Shown one piece after another: positions 9,920 to 19,660 of a stretch of DNA of 64,000 nt. The DNA is taken from positions 1,116,001 to 1,180,000 of the forward strand of contig NZ_CP061292.1 of the NCBI RefSeq assembly GCF_018687475.1, given 5' to 3'. Each line of letters begins with the position of its first letter. The first letter of the stretch is position 1. A program made the translations under genes and the position numbers. The notes beneath the pieces were generated by a model. The model was not told where the DNA came from. It did no database searches and worked only from the letters and a program-made list of their open reading frames with translations. Source of the stretch: Polynucleobacter sp. MWH-UH24A. Its GTDB lineage: Bacteria > Pseudomonadota > Gammaproteobacteria > Burkholderiales > Burkholderiaceae.

Positions 9920-11035
9920 ATGGCACCCTGGAAAGCAGCACGCGTAGGCGATCATATTGATCAGGTTGATACTCCGGCTTTAGTTCTGGATCTTGATGCA
10001 TTTGAGCGCAATATGAAGCTGCTACAAGATGCGGTCTCGAGGGCCGGTGTGCGATTGCGCCCTCATGCCAAGAGTCATAAGTGCCCTGAGATTGCCTTGC
10101 GTCAAATTGAGTTAGGCGCAGTGGGCATTTGTTGCCAGAAAGTTAGTGAGGCAGCAGTCTTTGTCGATGCGGGTGTATCGGATATCTTCATTACCAATCA
10201 AGTGGTGGGTCAGAAAAAAGTAGCGCATGCCCTTGACTTAGCTGCGCGCGCACGTATTGGGGTGCTCGTGGATCACGAAGATCAAATCAGTGCCTTTGCA
10301 CGTGCTAGCGCAGCGCGTCAAGTGACGATTGATGTCTATCTTGAAATTGATGTGGGCATGGGTCGCTGCGGCGTAGCATCGATTGAGCGCGCAGTGGCAA
10401 TGGCTCAACAAATTACTGCTGCGCCCTACTTAAACTTTATGGGCCTACAGTGTTATCACGGTAGTGCCCAGCACTATCGATTGCCCGAAGAGCGCCAACA
10501 AGCCATTGCAAAGGTGTGCGCCAAAGCGGCGGCGGCTAAAGCGGCGATTGAGGGTGTGGGGATTGCGGTGGAGCGGATCTCGGGTGCGGGGACTGGCTCG
10601 GTCATGCTCGAGAGTCACTCCAAGCTATTTAATGAAGTGCAAGCGGGGTCCTATATCTTGATGGATCGTGATTACGCTACTAATCAACGCGATCCTAGCG
10701 ACCTGCCCTTTGAGCATGCCTTATTTGTTAAAACTGCTGTTCTTAGTCACCCGAATGCCAATCGTGCGGTGGTCGATGCTGGCCTGAAAGCATCGAGTGT
10801 TGACTCTGGGATGCCAGTGGTTTGGCAGCGCACCGATGCCAAGTACCTAAAGGCCTCCGATGAGCATGGGGTTCTGGAGCTTACGCCCGACAGCACCCTA
10901 AAGCTTGGCGACTATGTGATGCTCGTGCCGGGGCATTGCGACCCGACCGTTAATCTGTACGATGAGTTAATCGCGATTCGTGGAGATCGGGTCGAGGCCA
11001 TCTGGCCGATTGCAGCGCGCGGCGCACTACTGTAA
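9920..11035 (+). CDS. DSD1 / D-threonine aldolase family PLP enzyme
   Basis: A 371-residue fold-type III PLP enzyme with an alanine-racemase-like N-terminal barrel. DTPALVLDLDAFERN is followed by RPHAKSHK, whose first Lys (Lys51) is the expected PLP Schiff-base residue. The C-terminal PGHCDPTVNLYD (about residues 337-348) is the divalent-metal site of D-threonine aldolase, D-serine dehydratase and 3-hydroxy-aspartate aldolase enzymes. It would cleave a D-beta-hydroxy amino acid to glycine plus an aldehyde, or dehydrate D-serine; sequence alone does not decide. It is monocistronic, divergent from the outer-membrane genes and convergent with the second patatin gene. Confidence 0.82.
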   Translation: MAPWKAARVGDHIDQVDTPALVLDLDAFERNMKLLQDAVSRAGVRLRPHAKSHKCPEIALRQIELGAVGICCQKVSEAAVFVDAGVSDIFITNQVVGQKKVAHALDLAARARIGVLVDHEDQISAFARASAARQVTIDVYLEIDVGMGRCGVASIERAVAMAQQITAAPYLNFMGLQCYHGSAQHYRLPEERQQAIAKVCAKAAAAKAAIEGVGIAVERISGAGTGSVMLESHSKLFNEVQAGSYILMDRDYATNQRDPSDLPFEHALFVKTAVLSHPNANRAVVDAGLKASSVDSGMPVVWQRTDAKYLKASDEHGVLELTPDSTLKLGDYVMLVPGHCDPTVNLYDELIAIRGDRVEAIWPIAARGALL

Positions 11036-11051
11036 TACTAGCGATCGTTTA

Positions 11052-12149
11052 TTAGGCCCAGAACTTTTTCATCTCTGGGAGATCTTGCATACCGCGATCG
11101 TAGCCAAACTTAATCGCAGGAGCCATGATGCCAGGATCCACCACACTCAGAGTTTTACGACCTGGCAACATTCCAACCACAACTAATTTCGTTTTGGTCC
11201 CACCGGCTTCTAAATCTTTTACCTCTTGCAAGATGGTGTTGGGCAAATGATTAAGACGTAAGCCCGCCTTCTCTTGGGCAATCGTATCGGCCAAAGCAAA
11301 GACTAAGGCACGCTTTGAACCGGCGACCACATCGCAATGGGTCTCTGTCGAGCCAATCGTGCCATCCATACAAACACGATCTTTCACCCAGGTCGGCCCG
11401 GTGACGCCGGGAGCAGATGCACTGGCGGCAACCGCAGTTGCAACTGGCACGCCCGAGTCTGGGGCAATCACTAAGCGCTCACCGGTGTAGCAATCAATTG
11501 TCGTGATGTACATCTTGGGTGGTATCGTTTTTAGATCGCCCAGAAATACTTTGATGTTCATCTCAAACTTATCCTGTGGGATTGATTTGGCTGCCATCGC
11601 TGCATGCCCAATCGCCTGAATAGTTGCTGGACTACCATCCTTGGCCGCTATACCCATTTTCATGACGCGCTCTTGACTGGGTGAGAACTTATTGGTTGGT
11701 ACAAACTTAGCCATCATTTTGGGGTAATCGGCTAGCAGATTGAATTCTGCAGAGAATAGGTCAAGGCGTCCTCCTAATAACGCACTTCCCAGTAATGCAC
11801 CCGCAGAGGATCCAACCACAATATCGGCTAGGCGCAGGTTAACACCGTTACTTAGCATGGCATGAAAATACCCCACCAAGAATGAACTCATATACTCCGA
11901 GCCACCACCCAATACGAGTGCACGATCCTTGCCCTTACCCGGAGGGTTCTTATATGGAATGGGATGCGCTAGCCCATCATTCCAACTCGCAGTCGATGCC
12001 TGAATAGTTTTTGCGTCCTGTGCCTTCGCTTCGGCAACGGCTTTAGTGCATGCATTGCTAGTCTGCGCTAGTGCTGAACCTCCAGTAACGGAGGCAGCGA
12101 CACCCAAAGCAGAGGTTTGTAGAAATTGGCGACGGTTCGATGATGTCAT
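11052..12149 (-). CDS. Tat-exported patatin-like protein (paralogue)
   Basis: This 365-residue protein starts MTSSNRRQFLQTSALGVAAS, a twin-arginine signal. The patatin elbow is GSSAG (residues 113-117, Ser115) and the Asp is in VCMDGTIG, so the usual DGG is DGT. As in the paralogue at 5.6-6.7 kb, the oxyanion segment is GGGSEY instead of GGGxRG, and both share TIDCYTGERLV and a long C-terminal region ending in KFWA or RAFWA. Its start codon overlaps the stop of the upstream decarboxylase gene (ATGA), implying coupled translation. Acyl-hydrolase function is likely but unproven. Confidence 0.8.
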   Translation of the reverse strand: MTSSNRRQFLQTSALGVAASVTGGSALAQTSNACTKAVAEAKAQDAKTIQASTASWNDGLAHPIPYKNPPGKGKDRALVLGGGSEYMSSFLVGYFHAMLSNGVNLRLADIVVGSSAGALLGSALLGGRLDLFSAEFNLLADYPKMMAKFVPTNKFSPSQERVMKMGIAAKDGSPATIQAIGHAAMAAKSIPQDKFEMNIKVFLGDLKTIPPKMYITTIDCYTGERLVIAPDSGVPVATAVAASASAPGVTGPTWVKDRVCMDGTIGSTETHCDVVAGSKRALVFALADTIAQEKAGLRLNHLPNTILQEVKDLEAGGTKTKLVVVGMLPGRKTLSVVDPGIMAPAIKFGYDRGMQDLPEMKKFWA

Positions 12150-13831
12150 GCTGACCTTCCTGGAATATTGGTTTTGTAGATTTGGTTTTGTACTGTCTCT
12201 GGCAGTGGCTGACTCTCAGAAGCAGGAATCATCACTTCGATATATGAGGCGCAATCGCTCGTGTTGGCTTTCTGAATCGCGGCGTCTAACTCTGCCACGG
12301 TGCTCACGCGCGCCGTGAACCAAGTATGGCAACCCATCGCCCCCGGAATTTGTGCGTAGTTCCATTGAGCTAGATTGTCATAGGATGGACCAATCTCACT
12401 TAATACGTTCTCGACTCCATAGATGCCATTGTTTAATACAAAAATGATGGGCTTGATTCCGTAGCGTCCCATCACTCCGATTTCATTAGCAGTGAGTTGA
12501 TGGGAGCCATCACCTGTGACCAAGATGGTTCGGCCTTTAGTATTGGCCATGCAAATTCCCTCGGCTGCTGGGGTAGCCCATCCAATCGAGCCCCACAGGG
12601 TTTGAGTCTGGAAACCAACTCCATCGGGTAAGCGCATTGGCGTGGTGTACAAAACGCAAGTTCCGGTTTCAACGACTAAGATATCACCGCTCTTTAGCAA
12701 CGCATGTAGACGGGGATAAAAATTGGCGGAGGTGGTTGGATCGGATGGTTTTGCATCCACAGGGGTTGCGGCCTGATTGAGGGGGCTTGGCTGAGGACGT
12801 GCTTTGATTCTCTGAGTTACACCCTGTAAAACATCATTTAATACCACGCCCGTAAAGATGGTGTTACCCTTGCGCACAAACTGATCGCCAATGATGAGTT
12901 GCTTTGATGATGCGATGGCATCGGACCAAAAGGTGGTATTGAAATCCTCAAAAATAACCCCGCCAATATCCAGCACCAGGTCGGCGCTCTCCACAATTTC
13001 TTTCACTTGACTGGGGCTCGAGCCTGCGCCGTTATAAATACCTAGATAGCCTGGGTGCGCCTCAGAAAGAGTGCCCTTGTCCATCGGCGAGCACGCAAAC
13101 GGAATCTTGCTTCGGTTAAAAAACTCGATGGCATTTGCGATGACTCCATACCGTGCAAGTAAATGAGTAGGCAATGCCACAACGTTCTTACTCGCTTCGA
13201 TCTTAGTAATAATGAAATTAATCGCAGCGTCCAGTGCAACGGGGTCGCTACAAGCCCGCTCAATATTAGCCAATAGGATTCCCTTGACGGGCTTACCAAT
13301 CACCGGCATTTTGGCAAGATCCATGGGAACTGTGATGTAAGCTGGTGCGCTTTGTCGCAAGGCCTCTCGAATCACACGCTCCATCTCGGCGATCGCATTA
13401 TCTGGCGTGAGATAGGCCGATACGCAACAGGCCGCCTCTGAAAGATGACGAAAGTTGTTATACACCCCGTCACCCAAGGTGTGATGGGTAATTAAGCCCT
13501 GACGTTGGATTTGAGTACTAGGCGCACCAACGATATGAAACACTGGTAAGCGCTGGGCTTTGGCACCCATCACGCCATTGATGGCGCTCAACTCCCCCAC
13601 CCCATAGGTGGTTGATAAGATAGCGGCTCCTTGAATTCGGGCATAGCCATCGGCAGCATAGGCAGCGTTTAGCTCATTGGCGCACACAATCCATTCGACC
13701 CGCTCGCATGCCTCAATCGCATCATCAAATGGAAAGGAGTAGTCACCCGGTACCCCGAAGACCCGATCTATTCCTAAATCGGCTAAGCGATTGACCACAT
13801 ACTCTGCAACGGTTGGTCCGTTTGAAGCCAT
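12146..13831 (-). CDS. ThDP-dependent 2-keto acid decarboxylase (pyruvate/indolepyruvate decarboxylase family)
   Basis: A 561-residue three-domain ThDP enzyme. Catalytic features of the PDC/IPDC group are visible: FGVPGDYSFPFDD (Asp30), the ThDP-activating Glu53 in ANELNAAYAADGYAR, the His pair in THHTLGDG (His116-117), GDGSHQL with VLNNGIYG for ThDP-Mg binding, and GVENVLSEIGPSYDN with the late Glu. It should decarboxylate a 2-keto acid to an aldehyde; the substrate is unknown. No signal peptide is present, so it is cytosolic, yet it is translationally coupled to an exported patatin-like protein, which is odd. Confidence 0.87.
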   Translation of the reverse strand: MASNGPTVAEYVVNRLADLGIDRVFGVPGDYSFPFDDAIEACERVEWIVCANELNAAYAADGYARIQGAAILSTTYGVGELSAINGVMGAKAQRLPVFHIVGAPSTQIQRQGLITHHTLGDGVYNNFRHLSEAACCVSAYLTPDNAIAEMERVIREALRQSAPAYITVPMDLAKMPVIGKPVKGILLANIERACSDPVALDAAINFIITKIEASKNVVALPTHLLARYGVIANAIEFFNRSKIPFACSPMDKGTLSEAHPGYLGIYNGAGSSPSQVKEIVESADLVLDIGGVIFEDFNTTFWSDAIASSKQLIIGDQFVRKGNTIFTGVVLNDVLQGVTQRIKARPQPSPLNQAATPVDAKPSDPTTSANFYPRLHALLKSGDILVVETGTCVLYTTPMRLPDGVGFQTQTLWGSIGWATPAAEGICMANTKGRTILVTGDGSHQLTANEIGVMGRYGIKPIIFVLNNGIYGVENVLSEIGPSYDNLAQWNYAQIPGAMGCHTWFTARVSTVAELDAAIQKANTSDCASYIEVMIPASESQPLPETVQNQIYKTNIPGRSA

Positions 13832-13971
13832 ATGCCACTCCCAGTGTTTGATCTGAATCAGGCTATTTTAAGCAGACTGATGAAACGACTAACAGCCTAA
13901 GCCTTGAAAAAGTCCAGCAATCAATCGAACGCTCTTGTCCCAGCGCTGACATTGGATTGCATTCGCACCAA

Positions 13972-15660
13972 CTATGGACGAACGTACAAATCCTGACCAT
14001 TCTTGATGGTCTTTACAACCTGAATATCTTTAATTTCCATTGGCTTCACTTTTAAGGGATTCCGTTCGAGAACAACTAAATCCGCTAGCTTCCCCGTTGT
14101 AATACTGCCCTTTGAGGCCTCTTCTTTGTATTGATACGCCGCAACCGATGTGAAACCACGAAGTGCAAAATAAGGATCAATGCCTTGCTCAGGCCCTAAG
14201 GTTGTCCCAGAGTAGGTAACTCGATTAACCGAGGTCCAAATGGTAAATAGAGCGCTCGGACCAGATGATGGGGTGTCATTATGAATACCAAACTGCATAC
14301 CCTTTGCTCGGGCTGAGTTGAGGGGCACCATTGAGCGAGCCCTATCCTCCCCTAAAATTTTTCGGTACACATCGCCATACATCCAAATGTGGTTTGGCAT
14401 AAATTGGGGAAGAATCTTATTGGTTTTGTACTGATCCAATTGATCATCACGAATAAAAAAGGAGTGGGCAATCGCGGTACGACGGTCCTCTGTAATGCCT
14501 GTCTCTCGAATTGCTTTTGATATTGCCAAAAGGGTCATATCAATTCCAGCGTCGCCATTCGAATAGCCGTAATACTGAATATTCTTTTGATAAGCGAGCT
14601 TTGCATAGCGATCCACAACATCTTGCGACACAATCGCCATACCTCGCCATCCTTTTGGCACGCCAACGGTATCGGCATAGGGTTTTGAGAAATACGCAAG
14701 ACGCAATTGAGGGGCGCCATCCGTGGATACTAAAATCCCAGCGACTTTGAAACCCCCATCACCCTTGGTATAGATACCAAATGGGTAATTTTTATTGCTT
14801 GCCAGTAATTGATCCACTACATCATAGGTTGGTAAAGCAATCAAATCTAAGCGAATCAAATTACGGTCCACTGCTTGGCGCATTTTACGAATATCATCAA
14901 TGGTGGTTTCATAACTTTGCGCTGTGGTGAATCCATTTGAGGCATAAATCATTTCGGCCTTACGATAGGTCTCCAAAATTAAATCCTCAGAATACCTACC
15001 AAATACCCTAGCAGTTGCCTCTACATTGGGCATACCGATTAACTCCCCCGTGAGTTTTCCGGTCTTTGGATCAACGGGAATCATTCCTTGTGTAACCTTT
15101 GTGGCTTTGGTAATCCCTAACTTTTTTAGGCCTGCCGAATTAACAATCCCCGTCAATGTGGAAATATTGTTAATAAATACTGGTTGATTGGGAAATGCTT
15201 TATCCAACTGCGCAATCGTTAGAGGGCCATCGGTTAGAAAAGAATCTGCATACTCGGCACCAATAATCCAACCATTGAATGGTCGAGCTTCTGCTTTTAA
15301 GCGGTCGATTAATTGCTTTGTGGTGCTGGGTGGATTTTTTGAAAAATAGCCCAAGTTAACGGTCAAGGTATTTTGAGCGATCAAGGTAAAGTGCCCCCAG
15401 GCATCGATAAAGCCCGGCATTAATGTTTGACCTTTTAAATCATGCAAGACGGGATTGGTACCCGCCGCATTTAGGGCATCTCGCAAGTTACCAACGTATG
15501 CGATTGTCTTACCCCTCACTACGACTGCCTCAACATACTGCGGTTGCTCACCCTCCATCGTCAGGATGTCGCCATTGAAATAGACGCTCGCGGTATTGGC
15601 AAATACGTGGGTCGCGATTAAAAGGATGCAAATACCAAAACATCGTTTGAAGATTTTCAT
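13972..15660 (-). CDS. exported YtcJ-like amidohydrolase with altered metal site
   Basis: A 562-residue protein, a homologue of the one at 3.8-5.5 kb, with a Sec signal (about residues 1-23, ending HVFANTA). The domain plan is conserved, ending with KLADLVVLERNP. However, the N-terminal HxH is GFIDAWGHF (Trp88, His90), so the first metal-ligand His is Trp. The later HSNGD His is replaced by Tyr in YGYSNGDAGID. IAHSFF and IHNDTP keep their His and Asp. I confirmed both changes in the nucleotides. The protein may bind one metal, have another chemistry or be a non-catalytic binding protein. The next gene encodes an exported FAH protein. Confidence 0.83.
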   Translation of the reverse strand: MKIFKRCFGICILLIATHVFANTASVYFNGDILTMEGEQPQYVEAVVVRGKTIAYVGNLRDALNAAGTNPVLHDLKGQTLMPGFIDAWGHFTLIAQNTLTVNLGYFSKNPPSTTKQLIDRLKAEARPFNGWIIGAEYADSFLTDGPLTIAQLDKAFPNQPVFINNISTLTGIVNSAGLKKLGITKATKVTQGMIPVDPKTGKLTGELIGMPNVEATARVFGRYSEDLILETYRKAEMIYASNGFTTAQSYETTIDDIRKMRQAVDRNLIRLDLIALPTYDVVDQLLASNKNYPFGIYTKGDGGFKVAGILVSTDGAPQLRLAYFSKPYADTVGVPKGWRGMAIVSQDVVDRYAKLAYQKNIQYYGYSNGDAGIDMTLLAISKAIRETGITEDRRTAIAHSFFIRDDQLDQYKTNKILPQFMPNHIWMYGDVYRKILGEDRARSMVPLNSARAKGMQFGIHNDTPSSGPSALFTIWTSVNRVTYSGTTLGPEQGIDPYFALRGFTSVAAYQYKEEASKGSITTGKLADLVVLERNPLKVKPMEIKDIQVVKTIKNGQDLYVRP

Positions 15661-15728
15661 TTGTTAACCGCTTTGATGGATTAAAGGCTTGCCAAGGATA
15701 AATGACAAACGGTTATGAGACCAAACTT

Positions 15729-16538
15729 CTAAACGATTTTGATGACTAGATCAGGAAAGCCGTCAAGCATGCAACGTACAATATCGCCACGCACCACAGG
15801 ACCCACATTTTCTGGGGTTCCTGAGTAAATGATGTCACCAGGGAACAGTTCATTGGCTTCGGATAGCTTCACAATTTGCTCTGCGACTGACCAAATCATC
15901 TGGTTTAAGTTTGCCTTTTGACGAACTTCACCATTAACCGATAAAGAAATAGAACCGCTCTTTTGATGCCCAATTTTGTTGACTGGAAAAATGGGGCCAA
16001 TGGGTGCCGAATGATCAAACGATTTACCGATTTCCCAGGGTTTCTTTTGATCGCCCATAAATCGCTGCAAATCACGCCGCGTCATATCTAAACCAAGGGC
16101 ATATCCATACACATGGTCTAAGGCTTTATCAATCGTAATATTTTTACCACCAGTTTTTAGGGCAGCCACTAACTCCACCTCGTAGTGATAATTCTTAGTT
16201 AGGGTTGGATACGGGTGATCCACAATTTTATTGGGGGCAACAAATTGAATCGCATCGGTAGGCTTTTGAAAAAAGAATGGTGGTTCACGTGTTGGGTCAG
16301 ACCCCATCTCCCGTGCATGCGCTGCATAATTTCGCCCAATGCAATAAATACGACGAACGGGAAATTGCTCACTACTATTCGCTATCGGAATATAGGTTGG
16401 CTCTAATTGAAACGGCGTCTTTGGCTTTGCTGCTTCTGCCGAAGATGTGGCCCCTAAGGTCACGATGGAGGCAGCCCCCAGTCCAAGCTTCATCCATTGG
16501 CGACGATTTTCGTAAGAGGTTTCTTTTTTAGTTGACAT
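15729..16538 (-). CDS. Tat-exported fumarylacetoacetate hydrolase family protein
   Basis: A 269-residue protein. The N-terminus has ENRRQWMKLGLGAASIVTLG then ATSSAEA (RR at 12-13), a twin-arginine signal with a plausible cleavage site near residue 36. The FAH domain follows from about residue 68: IYCIGRNYAAHAREMG, YHYEVELVAAL, DMTRRDLQ and SGTPENVGPVVRGD carry the usual acidic metal ligands and His. FAH enzymes cleave C-C bonds of acylpyruvates or decarboxylate/isomerise dicarboxylates, normally in the cytosol. Export is unusual, and the upstream gene encodes an exported amidohydrolase, suggesting a periplasmic pair. Confidence 0.83.
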   Translation of the reverse strand: MSTKKETSYENRRQWMKLGLGAASIVTLGATSSAEAAKPKTPFQLEPTYIPIANSSEQFPVRRIYCIGRNYAAHAREMGSDPTREPPFFFQKPTDAIQFVAPNKIVDHPYPTLTKNYHYEVELVAALKTGGKNITIDKALDHVYGYALGLDMTRRDLQRFMGDQKKPWEIGKSFDHSAPIGPIFPVNKIGHQKSGSISLSVNGEVRQKANLNQMIWSVAEQIVKLSEANELFPGDIIYSGTPENVGPVVRGDIVRCMLDGFPDLVIKIV

Positions 16539-16739
16539 TATTCATCCCTAGTTGATTGATCGGCGATGCGACCATTGTGCGCCGCATCCTTTTAAATTTC
16601 AATGGGTTGCTATTCCTGAATTTCCCTAATGGTGAAGATCAATACTTAGGATTTGTATCAATGTACCTAGTTTTGCTATTACTGAAGTGCTTATCAGTAA
16701 ACTACTGCTTTCAATGTATTGATCTGTAAAGGAATGGAC

Positions 16740-18407
16740 ATGAATCACTCGTCAACCTTAATGCATGGTGGCAAGATCTTAGCCAATGCCCTGGTTCGTC
16801 AAGGCGTTGAATTCGCTTTTGGTGTTCCTGGCGAAAGCTTTTTGCCTCTTCTTGACGGTCTGGTTGATCACGATTCCAAACTACGCTTTATTACCTGCCG
16901 CCAAGAAGGTGGCGCCAGCTATATGGCTGAAGCCTATGCCAAACTAACTGGGAAGCCAGGTGTTTTGATGGTTACACGTGGCCCTGGAGCCGCAAATGCC
17001 CTGATCGGAGTGCATACAGCCTTTCAAGATTCAACTCCGATGGTGTTACTGATCGGACAAGTGGGTACCGACATGGTAGGTCGGGAAGCCTTTCAAGAAA
17101 TGGACTACCGCAAGGTTTACTCTGAGTGTGCCAAGTGGGTTGGCAGTATTGATCGTGCGGATCGTATCGATGAATACATCTCCCATGCATTTCATCTCGC
17201 TCAATCTGGACGCAAGGGTCCCGTAGTGTTGGCCCTACCAGAGGATGTTTTGTTTGCCCAGGCCCATGAACACCCTAGCCCTAAAGCTCAAATTATTAGT
17301 CCCGGATTAGACCAAGCCTTATTTAGCGAAGCCATGCAGGCTCTAACCAAGGCCAAACGAGGCATGATCCTTGCGGGCGGTGGCTCATGGACCAAAGATG
17401 CGTGCGATGCATTAAAGCATTGGGCAAATCGGGAAGGAGTGCCCGTAGCGACAAGTTTTCGTTCTCAAGATCTGATTGATAATCACGATCCTTGCTTTGC
17501 AGGAGATCTGGGTATTGCTGCTAATCCAGCCCTAGTAAAACGAGTTCAAGAGGCGGATGTCCTACTTGTTATTGGTGAGCGTTTAGGCGAAATGACCACT
17601 GGTGGCTACACCATTCTTAGTGTTCCAAAACCGGCATTAACACTCATTCACGTTTTACCCAGTCCTGATGAACTGGGTCGGGTTTATGCAGCTGACTATG
17701 CCCTAGCATGTTCGCCAGAGGCATTTTGCTTCGCATTAACAAACGTAACTATGGGTAAGCAACATAATGCCGAGCGCATGCATGCAGCACACAAGGACTA
17801 CCTTGCTTTTAGTCAACCCAACTCCATTCCAGGGGATGTCCAACTATCAGAGATCGTTGCTAAGCTAGCGAATGAATTACCCCGTAACGCGATACTGACG
17901 AATGGAGCGGGTAATTTTGCCGCCTGGCTCCATCGCTTTTACCCCTATGGTGGTTTTAAAACACAATTAGCTCCAGCCAATGGCTCCATGGGTTATGGCT
18001 TGCCAGCAGCAATTGCCGCAAAATTGGTTGACCCTCAGCGAGTGGTCGTGGCCTTTTGTGGTGACGGCGACTTCATGATGAATTGCCAAGAGTTAGCAAC
18101 AGCACTTCGCTATCAAGCCCAACCGATTGTCTTAATCATCAACAATGGGATGTACGGCACCATTCGAATGCACCAAGAACGAGAGTTTAAGAGTCGAGTG
18201 TCCGGTACTGAATTAACAAATCCTGACTTTGTACGATTTGCAGAGAGTTTTTCAATGCCCGGTTATCGGGTTGAACGAACCGAACAGTTTGCTTCTGCAC
18301 TGCAAGCAGCTCTTAACAGTTCAAAAGGTGCCATCATTGAAATCGTCATCGACCCAGAAGCAATTAGTCCGAGTAAGCGCCTTTCTGAGCTCGGGCGCCC
18401 CTCTTAA
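16740..18407 (+). CDS. acetolactate synthase-like ThDP enzyme
   Basis: A ThDP enzyme of about 555 residues. I chose the ATG at 16740 because AAAGGA ends six bases upstream; an in-frame TTG at 16719 and an ATG at 16734 fit worse. Key features are [15 protein letters not shown], the catalytic Glu56 in [16 protein letters not shown], and [12 protein letters not shown] followed by [13 protein letters not shown]. It resembles the catalytic subunit of acetolactate synthase and relatives such as oxalyl-CoA decarboxylase and glyoxylate carboligase, but no regulatory subunit is adjacent. It is probably a catabolic ThDP enzyme rather than IlvB. The gene ends convergently, overlapping the stop of a Bug receptor gene. 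Confidence 0.82.
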   Translation: MNHSSTLMHGGKILANALVRQGVEFAFGVPGESFLPLLDGLVDHDSKLRFITCRQEGGASYMAEAYAKLTGKPGVLMVTRGPGAANALIGVHTAFQDSTPMVLLIGQVGTDMVGREAFQEMDYRKVYSECAKWVGSIDRADRIDEYISHAFHLAQSGRKGPVVLALPEDVLFAQAHEHPSPKAQIISPGLDQALFSEAMQALTKAKRGMILAGGGSWTKDACDALKHWANREGVPVATSFRSQDLIDNHDPCFAGDLGIAANPALVKRVQEADVLLVIGERLGEMTTGGYTILSVPKPALTLIHVLPSPDELGRVYAADYALACSPEAFCFALTNVTMGKQHNAERMHAAHKDYLAFSQPNSIPGDVQLSEIVAKLANELPRNAILTNGAGNFAAWLHRFYPYGGFKTQLAPANGSMGYGLPAAIAAKLVDPQRVVVAFCGDGDFMMNCQELATALRYQAQPIVLIINNGMYGTIRMHQEREFKSRVSGTELTNPDFVRFAESFSMPGYRVERTEQFASALQAALNSSKGAIIEIVIDPEAISPSKRLSELGRPS

Positions 18408-19441
18408 TCGACTTTTGCTCCAGACTCTTTAACCACTCGGGTCCACTTTGCAATCTCACTCTTAATAAAGTTAGCAAATTGCTCAGGGGTATTGCCCACG
18501 GGTTCAGCCCCCATGGCTGCGTATTTCTCCCGCACTACCGGACTATTAATCGCACGCACCGCTTCAGTGTTGATTAAGCGCACCAAATCGGGAGGCGTAT
18601 TTGCCGGCACCAAAATTCCAAACCATGAAGTAGCCTCATAACCTGGAAGGTTGGCAGCCTCAGCCACGGTAGGCAAATCGGGCAATGCTGGCGAGCGCTT
18701 AGCACCGGTCACAGCCAAAGCCTTTAAGCGTCCAGCTTTAATGAAATTGATAGCCGATGGAATGTTATCGAACATGATGTCCACATTGCCTGCAATCAAA
18801 TCCGCAACTGCTGGAGGACTACCCCGATACGGTAAATGAACCATATAGGTTTTAGTCATTGACTTAAATAGTTCACCAGCCATATGAATCGAGGTGCCAT
18901 TTCCGCTGGATGCCATATTCACCTTACCGGGATTAGCACGCGCGTAGCGAATCAAATCATTCACACTATTTATATTGTTACGCTTGGCCCAATCTGGATT
19001 GACCACCAAGACGTTCCCAAACTCTGCCACCAATGTAACCGGTGCAAAATCTTTAATCGGATCAAATGGTAATCTACCGCCACCTTGGGTATACAAGGGC
19101 TGATTAATTCCGTGGGTACCCACCGAGCCCATCAACCAGGTATAGCCATCAGCCGGAGCTTTAGCAACCAGTTCAGCGCCGATATTTGCTCCAGCGCCGG
19201 GTTTATTGTCAATCACAATATTCCATTTAACTAAAACCCCCAACTCCGCAGCCAAAGGTCGGGCGATATTATCCGTTGCCCCACCAGGAGGAAATGGGAT
19301 TACATAACGAATCGGTTTATTTGGAAACTGACTTTGTGCATGAACACCACCAAGACCAAAGCTTGCAAGAAAAATAAATGGCAAGACTAGTCGTAATAAT
19401 TGGCTAGGCGAACAAAAATTAGTAAGTGCTGCCCTTTGCAT
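18404..19441 (-). CDS. Bug-family tripartite tricarboxylate transporter receptor
   Basis: A 345-residue periplasmic binding protein with a signal peptide ending GGVHAQ. The mature N-terminus [21 protein letters not shown] is the hallmark of Bug/TctC receptors, followed by [20 protein letters not shown] and [20 protein letters not shown]. Such receptors bind carboxylates or other small organic acids and feed TctAB-type permeases. No TctA or TctB gene is adjacent, so it is an orphan receptor as is common in Burkholderiales. It probably captures a substrate of the neighbouring ThDP, FAH and BKACE enzymes. Confidence 0.88.
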   Translation of the reverse strand: MQRAALTNFCSPSQLLRLVLPFIFLASFGLGGVHAQSQFPNKPIRYVIPFPPGGATDNIARPLAAELGVLVKWNIVIDNKPGAGANIGAELVAKAPADGYTWLMGSVGTHGINQPLYTQGGGRLPFDPIKDFAPVTLVAEFGNVLVVNPDWAKRNNINSVNDLIRYARANPGKVNMASSGNGTSIHMAGELFKSMTKTYMVHLPYRGSPPAVADLIAGNVDIMFDNIPSAINFIKAGRLKALAVTGAKRSPALPDLPTVAEAANLPGYEATSWFGILVPANTPPDLVRLINTEAVRAINSPVVREKYAAMGAEPVGNTPEQFANFIKSEIAKWTRVVKESGAKVD

Positions 19442-19660
19442 CGTATTCCCCTTTTAAAAACCGCGTTATCAATCAACGCATTATTTTGAGAGCCAGCAGC
19501 TAAAGCCGCCTGTATTGGCTTTAATATCCATATTAATGGTAAGAATCAAAATAATGCTCAGGATAAATCCTAATAGCCTCTAATAAAACAACTAAATTCA
19601 TGGTTTAGCAAAGCATAATTACCTACAATTACCGCTTAACTAGACGAATTACCAACAATC

